Origin: Lunatimonas sp.
Lineage (GTDB): Bacteria; Bacteroidota; Bacteroidia; Cytophagales; Cyclobacteriaceae
DNA: 64,000 nt
Reading direction: 5' to 3'
Assembly: GCF_020832325.1 (NCBI RefSeq)
Contig: NZ_JAFIEU010000042.1
Span: 1-64,000, forward strand
Numbering within the stretch: position 1 is the first letter of the stretch; each line of letters starts with the position of its first letter. This document shows, in pieces, positions 35,119 through 44,791 of this stretch. The notes below the pieces were generated by a model, which saw only the letters and a list, made by a program, of their open reading frames with translations, made no database searches and was not told where the DNA came from. Made by a program: the position numbers and the translations under genes.

Positions 35119-38100
35119 TCAAATTTCCCCCAACAGGATTCTCAGCACTTTTATCACAGCTTCGCTGACCTGTGTCCCGGGACCAAATACAGCCTTTACC
35201 CCCGCATCGAGGAGAAATGCCTCATCTTTTGGGGGAATGACACCTCCTGCCACCACTACAATATCGGATCTCCCGATCTTGGCCAGCTCGTCCATCAACT
35301 CCGGAATCAGTGTCTTGTGGCCACCTGCCTGCGAAGAAACCCCCACTACGTGCACGTCGTTCTCCGCTGCCTGTCTCGCCACTTCCTCGGGCGTCTGAAA
35401 CAGTGGGCCCACATCCACGTCAAAACCTAAATCTGAAAACCCACTGGCGATAATTTTTGCTCCTCGATCGTGTCCATCTTGACCGATCTTTGCGACCAAC
35501 ATCCGAGGTCTTCGACCCTCTAAACTAGCAAATTGCTCCGTTTTTTCTTTGGCCGCTTGCACAGATTGGGAGGCTCCCGTCTCCGAAACGTAGGCCCCCG
35601 ACACCGTCCGTGTAGTGGCCTGATATCTTCCAAAACTATCTTCCATAGCGCTCGATATTTCTCCCAAGGTAGCCCGTGCCCGTGCGGCCTCCACTGCCAG
35701 CGCCAACAGGTTTCCCTCCCCCGAATCGGCAGCCTCCGTGAGGCGGGCGAGCAACTTCGCAACCTTTGCATTGTCCCTGCCTTCCTTAACCGCGCGTAAT
35801 CGCTCTACTTGGGAGGCTCTAACTGCCTCGTTGTCCACTTCAAGAATATCCATCGCTGCCTCATCCCCCGAACGGTACCTGTTTACCCCGACAATCACAT
35901 CTATCCCTTCGTCAATTCGTCCCTGCTTACGAGCCGCTGCCTCCTCTATCCGCATCTTTGGAACGCCTTGTTCGATGGCCTTTGCCATGCCTCCCAACTG
36001 TTCTATCTCTCGCATGTGTTCTTCGGCCCGAATCAGCAGGTTGTCGGTAAGGTACTCCAAATAATTCGATCCCCCAAAGGGATCAATCGTGTTCGTCAAT
36101 CCGGTTTCTTGCTGAAGATAGAGCTGCGTATCCCGAGCGATTCTAGCAGAAAAGGGGGTAGGCAATGCAATCGCCTCGTCAAAAGAGTTGGTATGTAGGG
36201 ACTGCGTATGACCCAGCACAGCAGCCAATGCCTCCAACGTAGTTCTACAAATGTTATTATAGGGATCCTGTTTGGTCAATGACCAGCCCGAGGTCTGACA
36301 ATGGGTCCGCAACATAAGCGACTTGGGGTTTTTCGCCCCCAAACCATGCATCATTCGTGCCCATAGCACCCTGCCTGCCCGAAGCTTGGCTATCTCCATG
36401 AATTGGTTCATCCCTGTAGCCCAAAAAAAAGAAAGTCTGGGAGCAAAATCATCGATGTCCAGCCCCGCATCGATGCCCTTCTTCACATAGGCCATCCCAT
36501 CTGCGAGGGTATAAGCCAACTCAAGGTCTGCAGGCGCACCGGCCTCATGCATGTGGTAACCTGAGATGGATATAGAGTTAAACTTTGGCATCGTAAGGGC
36601 GGTATACTTGAAGATATCCGCTACGATACGCATGGAGGGTTCCGGAGGATAGATGTAGGTATTACGCACCATAAACTCCTTTAGAATATCATTTTGAATG
36701 GTTCCCGTCAGCCTGTCTGGGGTTACCCCCTGCTCTTCCCCAGCTACGATAAAAAATGCCATAATTGGAATGACCGCGCCATTCATGGTCATGGAAACCG
36801 ACATTTTATCGAGCGGTATCCCCTCAAAAAGCTGCTTCATGTCCTCCACCGTATCAATCGCCACGCCAGCCTTCCCCACATCCCCTTTTACACGGGGATG
36901 ATCCGAATCGTAACCTCTGTGGGTAGGCAGGTCAAACGCAACCGATAAACCACGCTGTCCTGCCGCTAAATTTTCCCTGTAGAACCGATTGGAAGCCTCA
37001 GCGGTCGAAAAACCCGCATACTGACGGATGGTCCATGGTCTGGACAAGTACATCGAAGCGTAAGGACCCCGCAAAAAAGGTGGTGATCCAGCAACGGAAG
37101 TCAAGGGAAATGCCGAGCTCAGCGATGAACGACTAGGGTGAGAATTTAGTAAAAAACCCTCGGGCAGATGTATGCCGGCAGACACATTCTCTGCCGGGTC
37201 TAGCTCCATATCGTAAGGGGTCCATTGCTGCCACTGAAAACCCGGCAGCCTATTCTGAATAGTGTCGGTCAGTCCGGACAATAGCGTCCAAGTCAAATTT
37301 TCAATATAATAAGAACCCCCTATGGGATCGAGTACCTGTGCCAAAAAGGATTCCTCCCCCAAAATTCGACCTACCTGATGACTTACTTTGCTTTTAAAGC
37401 CGGTTGTTTCACCGACCCAACTTTCGTGTGGGTGTAGTAAGAGCCCGTCTACCCCGCCTAGAATGGCTGAAACGCTCTGTGTAGTATGGCGAATCAACGA
37501 TTGATAGCCGTCCTCACCCTTTGGCGAACTCACCGCCAACACATAGTTCCCAGCAGGATGATTTTGCCTACCAAAAAACAAATTCAGCTGGTGAACCAAA
37601 ACCTTCATGGCCCGAAGCAGGGAGATCTGAGTCAGAAACTGCTCCCCAACCGTAACCTGAACCATAAACGCAGGGCTCCATGCTGACATCGGTAGTGAAA
37701 GCTTGGTCTTCACCAACAAAAATAGGTCTAAGAGGGCGAGCAGGTTCTTCGTTGGTCGGGCGTCCTTGGGTAGGCCGACCCCCAAACAGCGAAAACGGGC
37801 TAATCCCAATAGGAACCGAAATCCCGACGACCTATCGAGCGAACCTTCACCCAAATGTCCGAGCTGTTGCCTAGTCCAGAGAATCCCCCCTTGGACTTCC
37901 TCCTTTGGATTGTCTTTGGCTTGTAGCCATCGCGAAAAGGTATCCAAAAACGGCAAGGGATCTCCGATAATCTTAATCCAAATCCCTACATGCTCCAACA
38001 AAACTCCCTCAAAAACCACATCCAAATCAGAGGATTCAGAAAGCGAAACCAGCAGGCCATCCACGCCGTCTGTCAGTGCAGCATGGATCGAGGCTTTCAT

Positions 38101-38349
38101 ACCGCGGTCGGGCTGCTCTCTTATCTCAATGATATTTTCCCAAGCTCGGGAGTTTGACTTGAATTCTCTGATACGGTTTTCATAAGGAGTTAAAAAGGGA
38201 ATGGAATCCTTATGGGTATATACGGCGTCCACCACTAACCCTTCCTCTATTTCCACTTTTGCACGGGATAGATCCAGTCCTTCCGCTTGCATAAGTGCTA
38301 ACCATTGCTCTTTATCTGTAGGCTGAAATGGATCATCCAATAGGCTCAT
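35119..38349 (-). CDS. methylmalonyl-CoA mutase, fused small and large subunits
   Basis: This adenosylcobalamin enzyme interconverts methylmalonyl-CoA and succinyl-CoA. Residues 1-400 match the non-catalytic small subunit barrel, ending in [15 protein letters not shown]. From 427 the catalytic large subunit starts at [24 protein letters not shown], given as [13 protein letters not shown], with the substrate Tyr in RQYAGF and [13 protein letters not shown]. Residues 948-1076 form the B12 domain with DGHDRG (axial His960), GVSSQAGG and VVAGGVIPP. The small-subunit B12-like domain and the usual large-subunit N-terminal arm are missing, giving 1076 residues instead of two chains totalling about 1300. 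MeaB lies 2.8 kb away. Confidence 0.93.
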   Translation of the reverse strand: MSLLDDPFQPTDKEQWLALMQAEGLDLSRAKVEIEEGLVVDAVYTHKDSIPFLTPYENRIREFKSNSRAWENIIEIREQPDRGMKASIHAALTDGVDGLLVSLSESSDLDVVFEGVLLEHVGIWIKIIGDPLPFLDTFSRWLQAKDNPKEEVQGGILWTRQQLGHLGEGSLDRSSGFRFLLGLARFRCLGVGLPKDARPTKNLLALLDLFLLVKTKLSLPMSAWSPAFMVQVTVGEQFLTQISLLRAMKVLVHQLNLFFGRQNHPAGNYVLAVSSPKGEDGYQSLIRHTTQSVSAILGGVDGLLLHPHESWVGETTGFKSKVSHQVGRILGEESFLAQVLDPIGGSYYIENLTWTLLSGLTDTIQNRLPGFQWQQWTPYDMELDPAENVSAGIHLPEGFLLNSHPSRSSLSSAFPLTSVAGSPPFLRGPYASMYLSRPWTIRQYAGFSTAEASNRFYRENLAAGQRGLSVAFDLPTHRGYDSDHPRVKGDVGKAGVAIDTVEDMKQLFEGIPLDKMSVSMTMNGAVIPIMAFFIVAGEEQGVTPDRLTGTIQNDILKEFMVRNTYIYPPEPSMRIVADIFKYTALTMPKFNSISISGYHMHEAGAPADLELAYTLADGMAYVKKGIDAGLDIDDFAPRLSFFWATGMNQFMEIAKLRAGRVLWARMMHGLGAKNPKSLMLRTHCQTSGWSLTKQDPYNNICRTTLEALAAVLGHTQSLHTNSFDEAIALPTPFSARIARDTQLYLQQETGLTNTIDPFGGSNYLEYLTDNLLIRAEEHMREIEQLGGMAKAIEQGVPKMRIEEAAARKQGRIDEGIDVIVGVNRYRSGDEAAMDILEVDNEAVRASQVERLRAVKEGRDNAKVAKLLARLTEAADSGEGNLLALAVEAARARATLGEISSAMEDSFGRYQATTRTVSGAYVSETGASQSVQAAKEKTEQFASLEGRRPRMLVAKIGQDGHDRGAKIIASGFSDLGFDVDVGPLFQTPEEVARQAAENDVHVVGVSSQAGGHKTLIPELMDELAKIGRSDIVVVAGGVIPPKDEAFLLDAGVKAVFGPGTQVSEAVIKVLRILLGEI

Positions 38350-38732
38350 ATACGCAGGAAAACATTAAAAACAATACGCGGTGAGGACACTCACCTGTTC
38401 AAATGTACTCCTTTTGCCTGCTATTTCCGAGGATTCATGTGCTAAATATTCCTTGGGCAAAAGACAATCAGCTCGAAAAAAACAGTTTACTTTCGCAGCC
38501 ATTGATGATTCTAGAAATCATAAATCAGGGGGTCAAAATTACACTAAATCTAGGTACGATTGAGGCAGAGAAAAAAATGAAAAATTAAAAACAGCGAATA
38601 CATCAAATCAAGCGAGAAAGTAAAAAAGTCAAGTCAAAAAGGATTTTTTATTTTCTTTTCTTTTTAACAAATTTGTCTCCCTTCGTCGGTACGTATAGGG
38701 CGAATGAATCTTCTTAATGCGATTTTATTACA
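38350..38732. other. 383-bp region between the mutase gene and dnaA
   Basis: It contains a short inverted repeat GGTGAG (38380-38385) / CTCACC (38390-38395) 31 bp upstream of the mutase ATG, which could be an operator. The right half is A/T-rich. I searched for DnaA boxes (TTATCCACA and its complement) and found none, so an origin is not supported here. Confidence 0.55.
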
Positions 38733-40169
38733 ATGGGTGCAGAAGCAAGCGCGATATGGATGGAGTGCCTACGTGTAATCGAAAAACACGTTAACGAGCA
38801 AAGCTTTTCTACTTGGTTTACTCCCATAAACCCGGTGAGAATGGATGGCTCTACCCTGACTATCCAGGTGCCTAGCCAGTTTTTTTACGAATGGATTGAA
38901 GAGCACTATGTTGACGTGCTAAAACTTGCCATCAAAACCGTGATGGGGCCAAATGGTCAGTTGGAATATGCGGTGGTGGTTGATAGAGGAAATTCGCAAA
39001 ACCAGCCCTATGTGGTCAGTTTTCCTCAGGGCAACAAATCGGCTAAAAAAATCAAAGAAAAACAGGCCGTAACTGCCGGCGAAGCCAATGATCAGAGTCC
39101 TTTTGATCTTCCCTCGTTAAATGCGGAAACGACCCTGCAATCCAACCTAATTGAAACCTATACCTTCAGCAATTTCATCGAGGGCGATTGCAACCGCCTG
39201 GCAAGATCCGCAGGGTTTGCCGTTGCCAACAAGCCCGGAATCACCTCTTTCAACCCCTTATTGATATATGGTGGGGTGGGACTGGGCAAGACTCACCTGG
39301 TGCAAGCCATTGGAAACGAAATAAAAAACAACCTAGACGACAAATTCGTACTGTACGTTTCCTCTGAGAAATTTGTGAACCAATTCTTAGATGCCATCAA
39401 GGATGGTAATGTCAAACCATTCACTAATTTTTACATGCAGGTGGATGTTTTGATCATCGACGATATTCAGTTTTTAGCAGGGAAGGGTCGTACCCAGGAG
39501 ATGTTTTTCCACATCTTCAATCACCTGCATCAAAACAAAAAACAAATTGTGATGACCTCTGACTGCGCCCCCAAAGACCTTATGGGCTTGGAGGAGCGGC
39601 TATTGTCCCGGTTTAAATGGGGACTCACCACGGATCTTCAGATGCCGGATTTTGAAACCCGCGTGGCCATCATCAAGCGTAAAATGCAGAGTGAGGGAAT
39701 CTCCATACCCGAAGATGTGATCGAGTACTTGGCCTATACTGTGGACACCAACGTGCGGGAGCTAGAAGGTGTCATGATTTCGCTGATCGCTCACGCTTCG
39801 CTGAACAGGGTAGATATCGACTTAAGCCTTGCCAAGACAATCATGAAAAACATTGTCAAAGACATCGAGGCAGAGGTAGGTATAGACTTTATCCAAAAAA
39901 CCTGTGCAGATTATTACGATATCAAACTGGATGACCTCAAAGCCAAAACCCGGAAAAAAGAAATCGTAACGGCACGGCAGGTGGCTATGTACTTTTCGAA
40001 AGAATTCACAAACCACTCATTGAAATCCATTGGCTATCATTTTGGCGGCAGGGACCACAGCACAGTTATCCACGCCGTGCAAACTGTAAACGATTTGATG
40101 GAAACTGATAATTCCTTTAAAGCATCCATTACAGAACTTCGAAAGAAGTTTAAAATGAAATCTTACTAA
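38733..40169 (+). CDS. dnaA: chromosomal replication initiator DnaA
   Basis: All four DnaA domains are visible. Domain I (1-80, with STWFTPINPV) is followed by a variable linker. The AAA+ domain has Walker A GGVGLGKTHL (180-189), Walker B VLIIDDIQFL, and sensor residues in LLSRFKWGLTTDL. The C-terminal DNA-binding domain ends with the signature GGRDHSTVIHAV. Length is 478 residues. dnaN, recF and gyrB do not follow, as is common in Bacteroidota. No DnaA-box cluster is seen next to it. One TTATCCAC lies within the gene at about 40065. Confidence 0.98.
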   Translation: MGAEASAIWMECLRVIEKHVNEQSFSTWFTPINPVRMDGSTLTIQVPSQFFYEWIEEHYVDVLKLAIKTVMGPNGQLEYAVVVDRGNSQNQPYVVSFPQGNKSAKKIKEKQAVTAGEANDQSPFDLPSLNAETTLQSNLIETYTFSNFIEGDCNRLARSAGFAVANKPGITSFNPLLIYGGVGLGKTHLVQAIGNEIKNNLDDKFVLYVSSEKFVNQFLDAIKDGNVKPFTNFYMQVDVLIIDDIQFLAGKGRTQEMFFHIFNHLHQNKKQIVMTSDCAPKDLMGLEERLLSRFKWGLTTDLQMPDFETRVAIIKRKMQSEGISIPEDVIEYLAYTVDTNVRELEGVMISLIAHASLNRVDIDLSLAKTIMKNIVKDIEAEVGIDFIQKTCADYYDIKLDDLKAKTRKKEIVTARQVAMYFSKEFTNHSLKSIGYHFGGRDHSTVIHAVQTVNDLMETDNSFKASITELRKKFKMKSY

Positions 40170-40188
40170 TTTTTCTGAGCAAACCCAA

Positions 40189-40986
40189 TTAGCGGAAAAC
40201 GGGCTGCCTCACGACCCCGTTTAACTCAGAAAGTGGAATGCCAATTTCGGTGATACCCATCACATAAGGTCCAATTTCATACGGATTAAACAGGAGCACA
40301 AAGTCCCCCTCAGAATAGCCCATCGCCTGCGGGAGAAAGAACGTTCCGTTCTCCAAGAAAAAACGCCCATCTTCTTCCAAGGAAACCCCTTCCTGTACAT
40401 CATGATGAACCCTAAAAGCCTCCATACCCCGGATAGCCAACGCCTCTCTATCTAAAATCAAATCTTCGTTTTTAAGCCGGATTCCTCCGTGATCTAGGTC
40501 AAATGTCAACAAAACATGGGTGCTGTTTGGATGCGCTCCACCTGTGAAATAAAACGTAGTAAATTTTAACGTGATCAAATCACTGGATCGAAACACTTCG
40601 GTCCCATTCAATTCGATCATCCAATCCATACCGTTGTACCCATCGGTTTCGGCTACCTCGAATGAAGCCATAAAATGATCTATGGCCGCCTCAAAGTCTT
40701 CAAAGAAAAGACCATCCTCTCCCCAAGTGAGGGCAACGGACAGGAATTCCTCGATCTGAGAATTCATCGCTATACCAAGAGAGTCGCTGCCTTCATATCG
40801 TGGAAATGCAAGATCTACTGTCACACAGTTTTCCCCCACACACCTTTCGTAGTTTTTCGCGATGGTCTTGGGGACCTCAGGTCCATCTTTTGTCCCATCC
40901 ATGCGGGAGTTTCCGGAACTACAGGAAACCAAGATGACCGTTGACATGAGCAAAAATCCCAAAAACCTTTCAATGACTATATGCAT
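40189..40986 (-). CDS. DUF3298-type lipoprotein
   Basis: The lipobox VILVSCSSGN predicts a lipid-anchored periplasmic protein. The body resembles DUF4163/DUF3298 (RsiV-like) proteins: a first domain with DLAFPRYEGSD, the strand LITLKFTTFYFTGGAHPNSTH, and a C-terminal FVLLFNPYEIGPYVMGITEI. This last segment is the family hallmark, an F-x-P-YEIGPY motif. RsiV relatives sense lysozyme as anti-sigma factors in Firmicutes; here there is no cytoplasmic or transmembrane part, so anti-sigma function is not implied. The ATG at 40986 is chosen for the signal peptide. Confidence 0.85.
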   Translation of the reverse strand: MHIVIERFLGFLLMSTVILVSCSSGNSRMDGTKDGPEVPKTIAKNYERCVGENCVTVDLAFPRYEGSDSLGIAMNSQIEEFLSVALTWGEDGLFFEDFEAAIDHFMASFEVAETDGYNGMDWMIELNGTEVFRSSDLITLKFTTFYFTGGAHPNSTHVLLTFDLDHGGIRLKNEDLILDREALAIRGMEAFRVHHDVQEGVSLEEDGRFFLENGTFFLPQAMGYSEGDFVLLFNPYEIGPYVMGITEIGIPLSELNGVVRQPVFR

Positions 40987-41124
40987 GTGTATAATTTTTT
41001 TTTCCAATCTGTAAGTTGCAATCCCTATCTATATCGAAAGATGCCGACCCAGTAGTGCAATGAGACAGCCTAAGTATGACTTTCACCTGTTGACTTTTAA
41101 CCATCGGCATACCCATTTCATTGG

Positions 41125-42132
41125 CTACTTCAAAAACAATTCCATTAATCGATTAGCCGCTGCGATTGAGGATACCTGACCCTGTCGGACTTGCTCCCTT
41201 ACTTGGGACATTTCCCTTCTGACTTCAGCATGCTCAAAAAAATGCCTTTCGAGCAAATACTGGAGCTGCTGCATCAACCAGTGCACCCGTTGCTCCGAAC
41301 GGTTTGACTCCATGAAACCTGAGACGACGATTTGCCGAGTAAATTCGTCCAATACCAAAAGGACCTGATCCAATCCTTTGGCATCTTTCGAAGAACAGGC
41401 ACATACCCGGGGGGTCCATCCGCTACGTTTTGGGGGAAATAGATGTAGCGCATTCACCACTTCTTGCTGGGCGATGCGGGCCGCGTGGAGGCGCTCTCCA
41501 TCCGCCTTGTTAATAACCACCAGATCCGCCATCTCCATAATCCCTTTTTTGATTCCCTGAAGCTCATCACCTGCGCCAGGCATGGTCAACAGCACAAAAA
41601 AATCCACCATTTCCTTCACCGATACCTCTGACTGCCCCACTCCCACGGTCTCTACAAGGATTCGGTCAAATCCTGCGGCCTCACAGAGGAGCGAACTCTC
41701 TCTTGTGGTCGCTCCAATCCCTCCGAGCATCCCTTTAGACGGAGAGGGACGAATATAAGCAGCCGGGTTTTGGCTCAAAGCCTGCATGCGGGTCTTATCA
41801 CCTAAGATACTTCCTTTGGTTTCCTGACTGCTAGGATCCACCGCTAACACGGCCACCTTATGACCAGCAGCGGTCATCAGCCCGCCCAAACCATCTATAA
41901 AGGTGCTCTTCCCTACTCCGGGCGCACCGGTGATCCCTATGCGTATTGAATTTCCCGTGTAAGGCATCAGCCGCTCCATGAGTCGTCCTGCTACCTGCTT
42001 ATCAGACGCCAACGTGCTTTCGACCAAGGTGATCGCCCTGCTGAGTATGGTTCGGTCACCCGTCATGACTCCCTGAAGATACTCCTCCAGATCCATTCTT
42101 CTCCGAGGCCGATGTTCCAACGCCCCACTCAT
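41125..42132 (-). CDS. meaB: methylmalonyl-CoA mutase-associated GTPase MeaB (ArgK family)
   Basis: This G3E-type P-loop GTPase protects and reloads the mutase with adenosylcobalamin. Motifs include the P-loop GAPGVGKSTFID, VDPSSQETKGSILGDKTRM, VETVGVGQSEV and the guanine-specificity NKAD. Length is 335 residues with the C-terminal dimerisation helices. It is coupled to an upstream 136-residue gene by a 4-bp ATGA overlap. Its client, the fused mutase, is 2.8 kb downstream on the same strand across dnaA, so they are not one operon. Confidence 0.95.
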   Translation of the reverse strand: MSGALEHRPRRRMDLEEYLQGVMTGDRTILSRAITLVESTLASDKQVAGRLMERLMPYTGNSIRIGITGAPGVGKSTFIDGLGGLMTAAGHKVAVLAVDPSSQETKGSILGDKTRMQALSQNPAAYIRPSPSKGMLGGIGATTRESSLLCEAAGFDRILVETVGVGQSEVSVKEMVDFFVLLTMPGAGDELQGIKKGIMEMADLVVINKADGERLHAARIAQQEVVNALHLFPPKRSGWTPRVCACSSKDAKGLDQVLLVLDEFTRQIVVSGFMESNRSEQRVHWLMQQLQYLLERHFFEHAEVRREMSQVREQVRQGQVSSIAAANRLMELFLK

Positions 42133-42539
42133 AGCTCTTCAAAAGGAAATCTTTTCAACCTTACCTCGCCCATGGGAGACTTTTCATACTGGCCTATACA
42201 GATTTTTTGGATTTCGTCCGGAATATGTGGATACTTGAGGTCCAATGCAATCTTCCCATCCAACCGTCCATTGACAAAGAAAACGCGTGTGATACCATAC
42301 TTGGTGTGGGGCATGAAGTTACCATAGACCTCCATTTCTTCCCAATTACTCTCAGGTGTGTAGACAAGGTAAATTCTTACCACCGGTCCGGTATTGTTTT
42401 CATTCCGTTCGAAAGCAAGCTCCTCATACTGTCCGCTGAGATCTCCTACCCCAGGCTGGGAGACCGTATCGCTAATCACCCATGCCACTACGGCAACGAC
42501 TACCAACAAGATCGCATAAAACAAATAATTCCTCCTCAT
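42129..42539 (-). CDS. hypothetical membrane-anchored protein, 136 aa
   Basis: No family is recognised. One N-terminal transmembrane helix (LFYAILLVVVAVVAWVI) anchors a small beta-rich domain of about 100 residues. That domain includes VVRIYLVYTPESNWEEMEVY and VFFVNGRLDGKIALDLKYP, listed here as VVRIYLVYTPESNW and VFFVNGRLDGKIAL. Its stop overlaps the meaB start (ATGA), so translation is coupled. Orientation suggests the domain is extracytoplasmic. Whether it relates to cobalamin metabolism is unknown. Confidence 0.72.
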   Translation of the reverse strand: MRRNYLFYAILLVVVAVVAWVISDTVSQPGVGDLSGQYEELAFERNENNTGPVVRIYLVYTPESNWEEMEVYGNFMPHTKYGITRVFFVNGRLDGKIALDLKYPHIPDEIQKICIGQYEKSPMGEVRLKRFPFEEL

Positions 42540-42589
42540 GCTTTACTGTTTTAAGCGTTAAAAACTTAATTTCGAACAAAATTACCGAA

Positions 42590-43126
42590 ATGGCATTCGA
42601 ATACATCAAAGCACTGCATATAATTTTTATGGTCACCTGGTTTGCAGGGTTGTTCTATATCGTCAGACTATTTATTTACCAGCGGGAGTGCATGGATCGC
42701 CCAGAGCCAGAGCAGGCCATTTTGAAGCCCCAGTTAGACTTGATGGCCTACAGGCTTTGGTATATCATTACTTGGCCCTCGGCGATACTGACATTGATTT
42801 TCGGGACTTGGGTACTCAGTTACCGATGGGGGTATCTTGAACTTCCCTTTATGCAGGCGAAACTGGTATTTGTCGTTTTGCTGTATGCGTACCATTTCAC
42901 CTGCCATGTCATTTTTAAAAAATTGCAACAAGGAAAATTTACCTGGAGTAGCGGACAGCTGCGTATGTGGAACGAAGCCTCCACTCTCCTGCTGTTTGCA
43001 ATCGTTTTCTTAATCGTAGCCAAAACCCTGATGAGTATGGTCTGGGGAATTGTCGGCATCGTTGGCCTTGGAATAATCCTTATGCTGGGTATAAAGCTCT
43101 ACAAAACCATTCGAACAAGGAACTAA
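42590..43126 (+). CDS. hemJ: protoporphyrinogen oxidase HemJ
   Basis: The 178-residue protein has four hydrophobic helices and the HemJ N-terminus KALHIIFMVTWFAGLFYIVR, where the conserved His and Arg are essential in the family. Also conserved are RLWYIITWPSAILT and the YHFTCHVIFKKLQQG loop. It oxidises protoporphyrinogen IX in heme synthesis in the inner membrane. The ATG at 42590 is clear; upstream in-frame sequence is unrelated. It begins a plus-strand run with an SCO protein and cytochrome c, consistent with respiratory-chain assembly. Confidence 0.92.
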   Translation: MAFEYIKALHIIFMVTWFAGLFYIVRLFIYQRECMDRPEPEQAILKPQLDLMAYRLWYIITWPSAILTLIFGTWVLSYRWGYLELPFMQAKLVFVVLLYAYHFTCHVIFKKLQQGKFTWSSGQLRMWNEASTLLLFAIVFLIVAKTLMSMVWGIVGIVGLGIILMLGIKLYKTIRTRN

Positions 43127-43166
43127 TACATACCGATCTTTGTCATTTCAACTAAACACGATACCC

Positions 43167-43817
43167 ATGCGAAATCTGTGGCCTACCCTTGCAATAACGG
43201 CGTTGATTGGATTTTCATCCTGTGGCGGAGACAGCGGGAAGCTTCCAATACTTGGCAACAAATATACCGAAGAAATACTGGTAGACGGAAAACCCGTGGT
43301 TGATACGGTGTACCATCGGATCGCCCCTTTCGAATTCCAAAACCAAGAGGGGTCAACACTTTCCAGCAAGAACGTGGAAGGTAAAGTGTATGTGGCGGAC
43401 TTTTTCTTCACAAGCTGCCCTACCATCTGTCCCATCATGAAAACTCAAATGCTACGGGTTTACGAAAGATTCCAGGATGAACCCGACTTTTTGATCCTCA
43501 GTCATACCATCGACCCGGAACACGATACCGTCGAATTATTGGCCGATTACGCCGTTCGATTGGGCGTACCCAATGCCCGTACCTGGAATTTTCTAACTGG
43601 TGATCAGGAGCGGATTTTTGAAATAGGTCAGACTAGCTACCTGACCACTGCGATGGAGGACAAAAACGAATTGGGAGGGTACCTACACAGCGGGGCTTTT
43701 GTATTGGTGGACCGCCAAGGAAGAATCCGCGGTGTTTATGACGGAACCAAGGAAGACCAAGTGGACCGTCTCATGAAGGATATCCCGAAACTACTGAACG
43801 AACATGTCTCCAGCTAG
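43167..43817 (+). CDS. SCO family copper chaperone for cytochrome oxidase
   Basis: A lipobox-like signal (ITALIGFSSCGG) suggests membrane anchoring. The thioredoxin-like domain has the copper-binding CxxxC in TSCPTICPIM and the distal His in GYLHSGAFVLVD. SCO proteins deliver copper to the CuA centre of cytochrome c oxidase. Length is 216 residues from MRNLWPTLA. The 3' end overlaps the next cytochrome gene by 14 bp, so the two are translated together. The upstream neighbour is hemJ, 40 bp away. Confidence 0.92.
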   Translation: MRNLWPTLAITALIGFSSCGGDSGKLPILGNKYTEEILVDGKPVVDTVYHRIAPFEFQNQEGSTLSSKNVEGKVYVADFFFTSCPTICPIMKTQMLRVYERFQDEPDFLILSHTIDPEHDTVELLADYAVRLGVPNARTWNFLTGDQERIFEIGQTSYLTTAMEDKNELGGYLHSGAFVLVDRQGRIRGVYDGTKEDQVDRLMKDIPKLLNEHVSS

Positions 43818-44250
43818 TCTTCGTTTTTTCTGGTTTCTCGGATTGGTTTGGGTCATGGGCTGTAACAGTAAGACACCGGAGGACCCCAAAAACCTAAACC
43901 GCATAAAGGACTTAAAAACCAAACAGTATGCGATTGCGGGAAGAGAGCTATATATCCAGCATTGCAGCAACTGCCATCAGAAAGACGGCGCAGGACTTGG
44001 ATTATTGATTCCACCTCTAAAAAATGCTGACTACATGCTGGAGAATCCCGCTAGGAGCGCGCGCATTATTCGCTACGGGCTAAAGGGGGAAATCGTGGTG
44101 AATGGCCAAACTTACAACCAGCCCATGCCGGGAAATCCCACCCTTAAATCGATCGAAATCGCCCAACTGATGACCTATATTTTCACCAACTGGGGAGGCG
44201 AGGAAACGTTATACACCGTGGATGAAATCAATCAGTTTTTAGCTCCTTAA
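43804..44250 (+). CDS. lipoprotein class I cytochrome c
   Basis: It has a signal with lipobox-like WVMGCNSK. The heme motif CSNCH is in YIQHCSNCHQKDGAGLG, and a distal Met ligand is likely in YNQPMPGNP. It is a 148-residue single-heme electron carrier on the periplasmic side, overlapping the SCO gene by 14 bp. It probably passes electrons to or from the terminal oxidase that SCO helps assemble. Confidence 0.92.
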   Translation: MSPASLRFFWFLGLVWVMGCNSKTPEDPKNLNRIKDLKTKQYAIAGRELYIQHCSNCHQKDGAGLGLLIPPLKNADYMLENPARSARIIRYGLKGEIVVNGQTYNQPMPGNPTLKSIEIAQLMTYIFTNWGGEETLYTVDEINQFLAP

Positions 44251-44260
44251 ACCTCTTTGG

Positions 44261-44677
44261 TTACTTTTCCAGCAGTATTTCAGCCTGTTCCAAGGCTTTC
44301 TTAATATCTAAGTTTACAACGGCTACTTTTTTCTCCTGATCCTCTAGGTACCGGATCGCCTCACTTTCCTCCATGTCTTCCACCTTTGGATCAAACTGAC
44401 GCATCCAGACAAACATCCCGTCATAAGCATCTGCACATGCCTTGGCGGCTTCCTCGAAGGCGGATACCTCTGCAGCATCTATACCCTGCTCCTTCAATTC
44501 CGCTGCTTTCTCCGTCAGTGACCGCTGATAGGTCTTAAGTTCACCCATCAAGGGCATCACTTCGTCGTGGACGCCGATTACTTCTCGCTTCAAGGCTTCC
44601 ACCTGTGACTCGCCACCTCCACAAGAAGAAAGAAAAAGTGGACTCCATACCGCCAAAATTATCCAGATCGATTTCAT
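44261..44677 (-). CDS. lipoprotein with helical body, 138 aa
   Basis: The lipobox FLSSCGGGES is followed by an almost wholly helical, charged body with coiled-coil character (LMGELKTYQRSLTEKAAELKE, listed here as LKTYQRSLTEKAAELKE). Similar proteins are sometimes mislabelled viral A-type inclusion protein in Bacteroidota. A single Trp-Met segment (GMFVWMRQFDP) is the only distinct motif. The function is unknown. It is convergent with the cytochrome gene with 10 bp between stops. Confidence 0.75.
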   Translation of the reverse strand: MKSIWIILAVWSPLFLSSCGGGESQVEALKREVIGVHDEVMPLMGELKTYQRSLTEKAAELKEQGIDAAEVSAFEEAAKACADAYDGMFVWMRQFDPKVEDMEESEAIRYLEDQEKKVAVVNLDIKKALEQAEILLEK

Positions 44678-44791
44678 TCTATTCTAGTACGTTTATCTTT
44701 GCACAAAGATAGTCAGATTGCCACTGACAACCCAGGGAGTATGGGAAATTCTCCGACAGACTAAACCATTTGAAATCACAAAAAAACCGCT

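Noticed and set aside
38380-38395. Possible cobalamin riboswitch or operator upstream of the mutase gene
   Set aside because: Only a 6-bp hairpin is present; the B12-box and other riboswitch features are absent.
38350-38732. Possible oriC next to dnaA
   Set aside because: No DnaA boxes and no repeated 13-mers were seen; the AT-rich part alone is not evidence.
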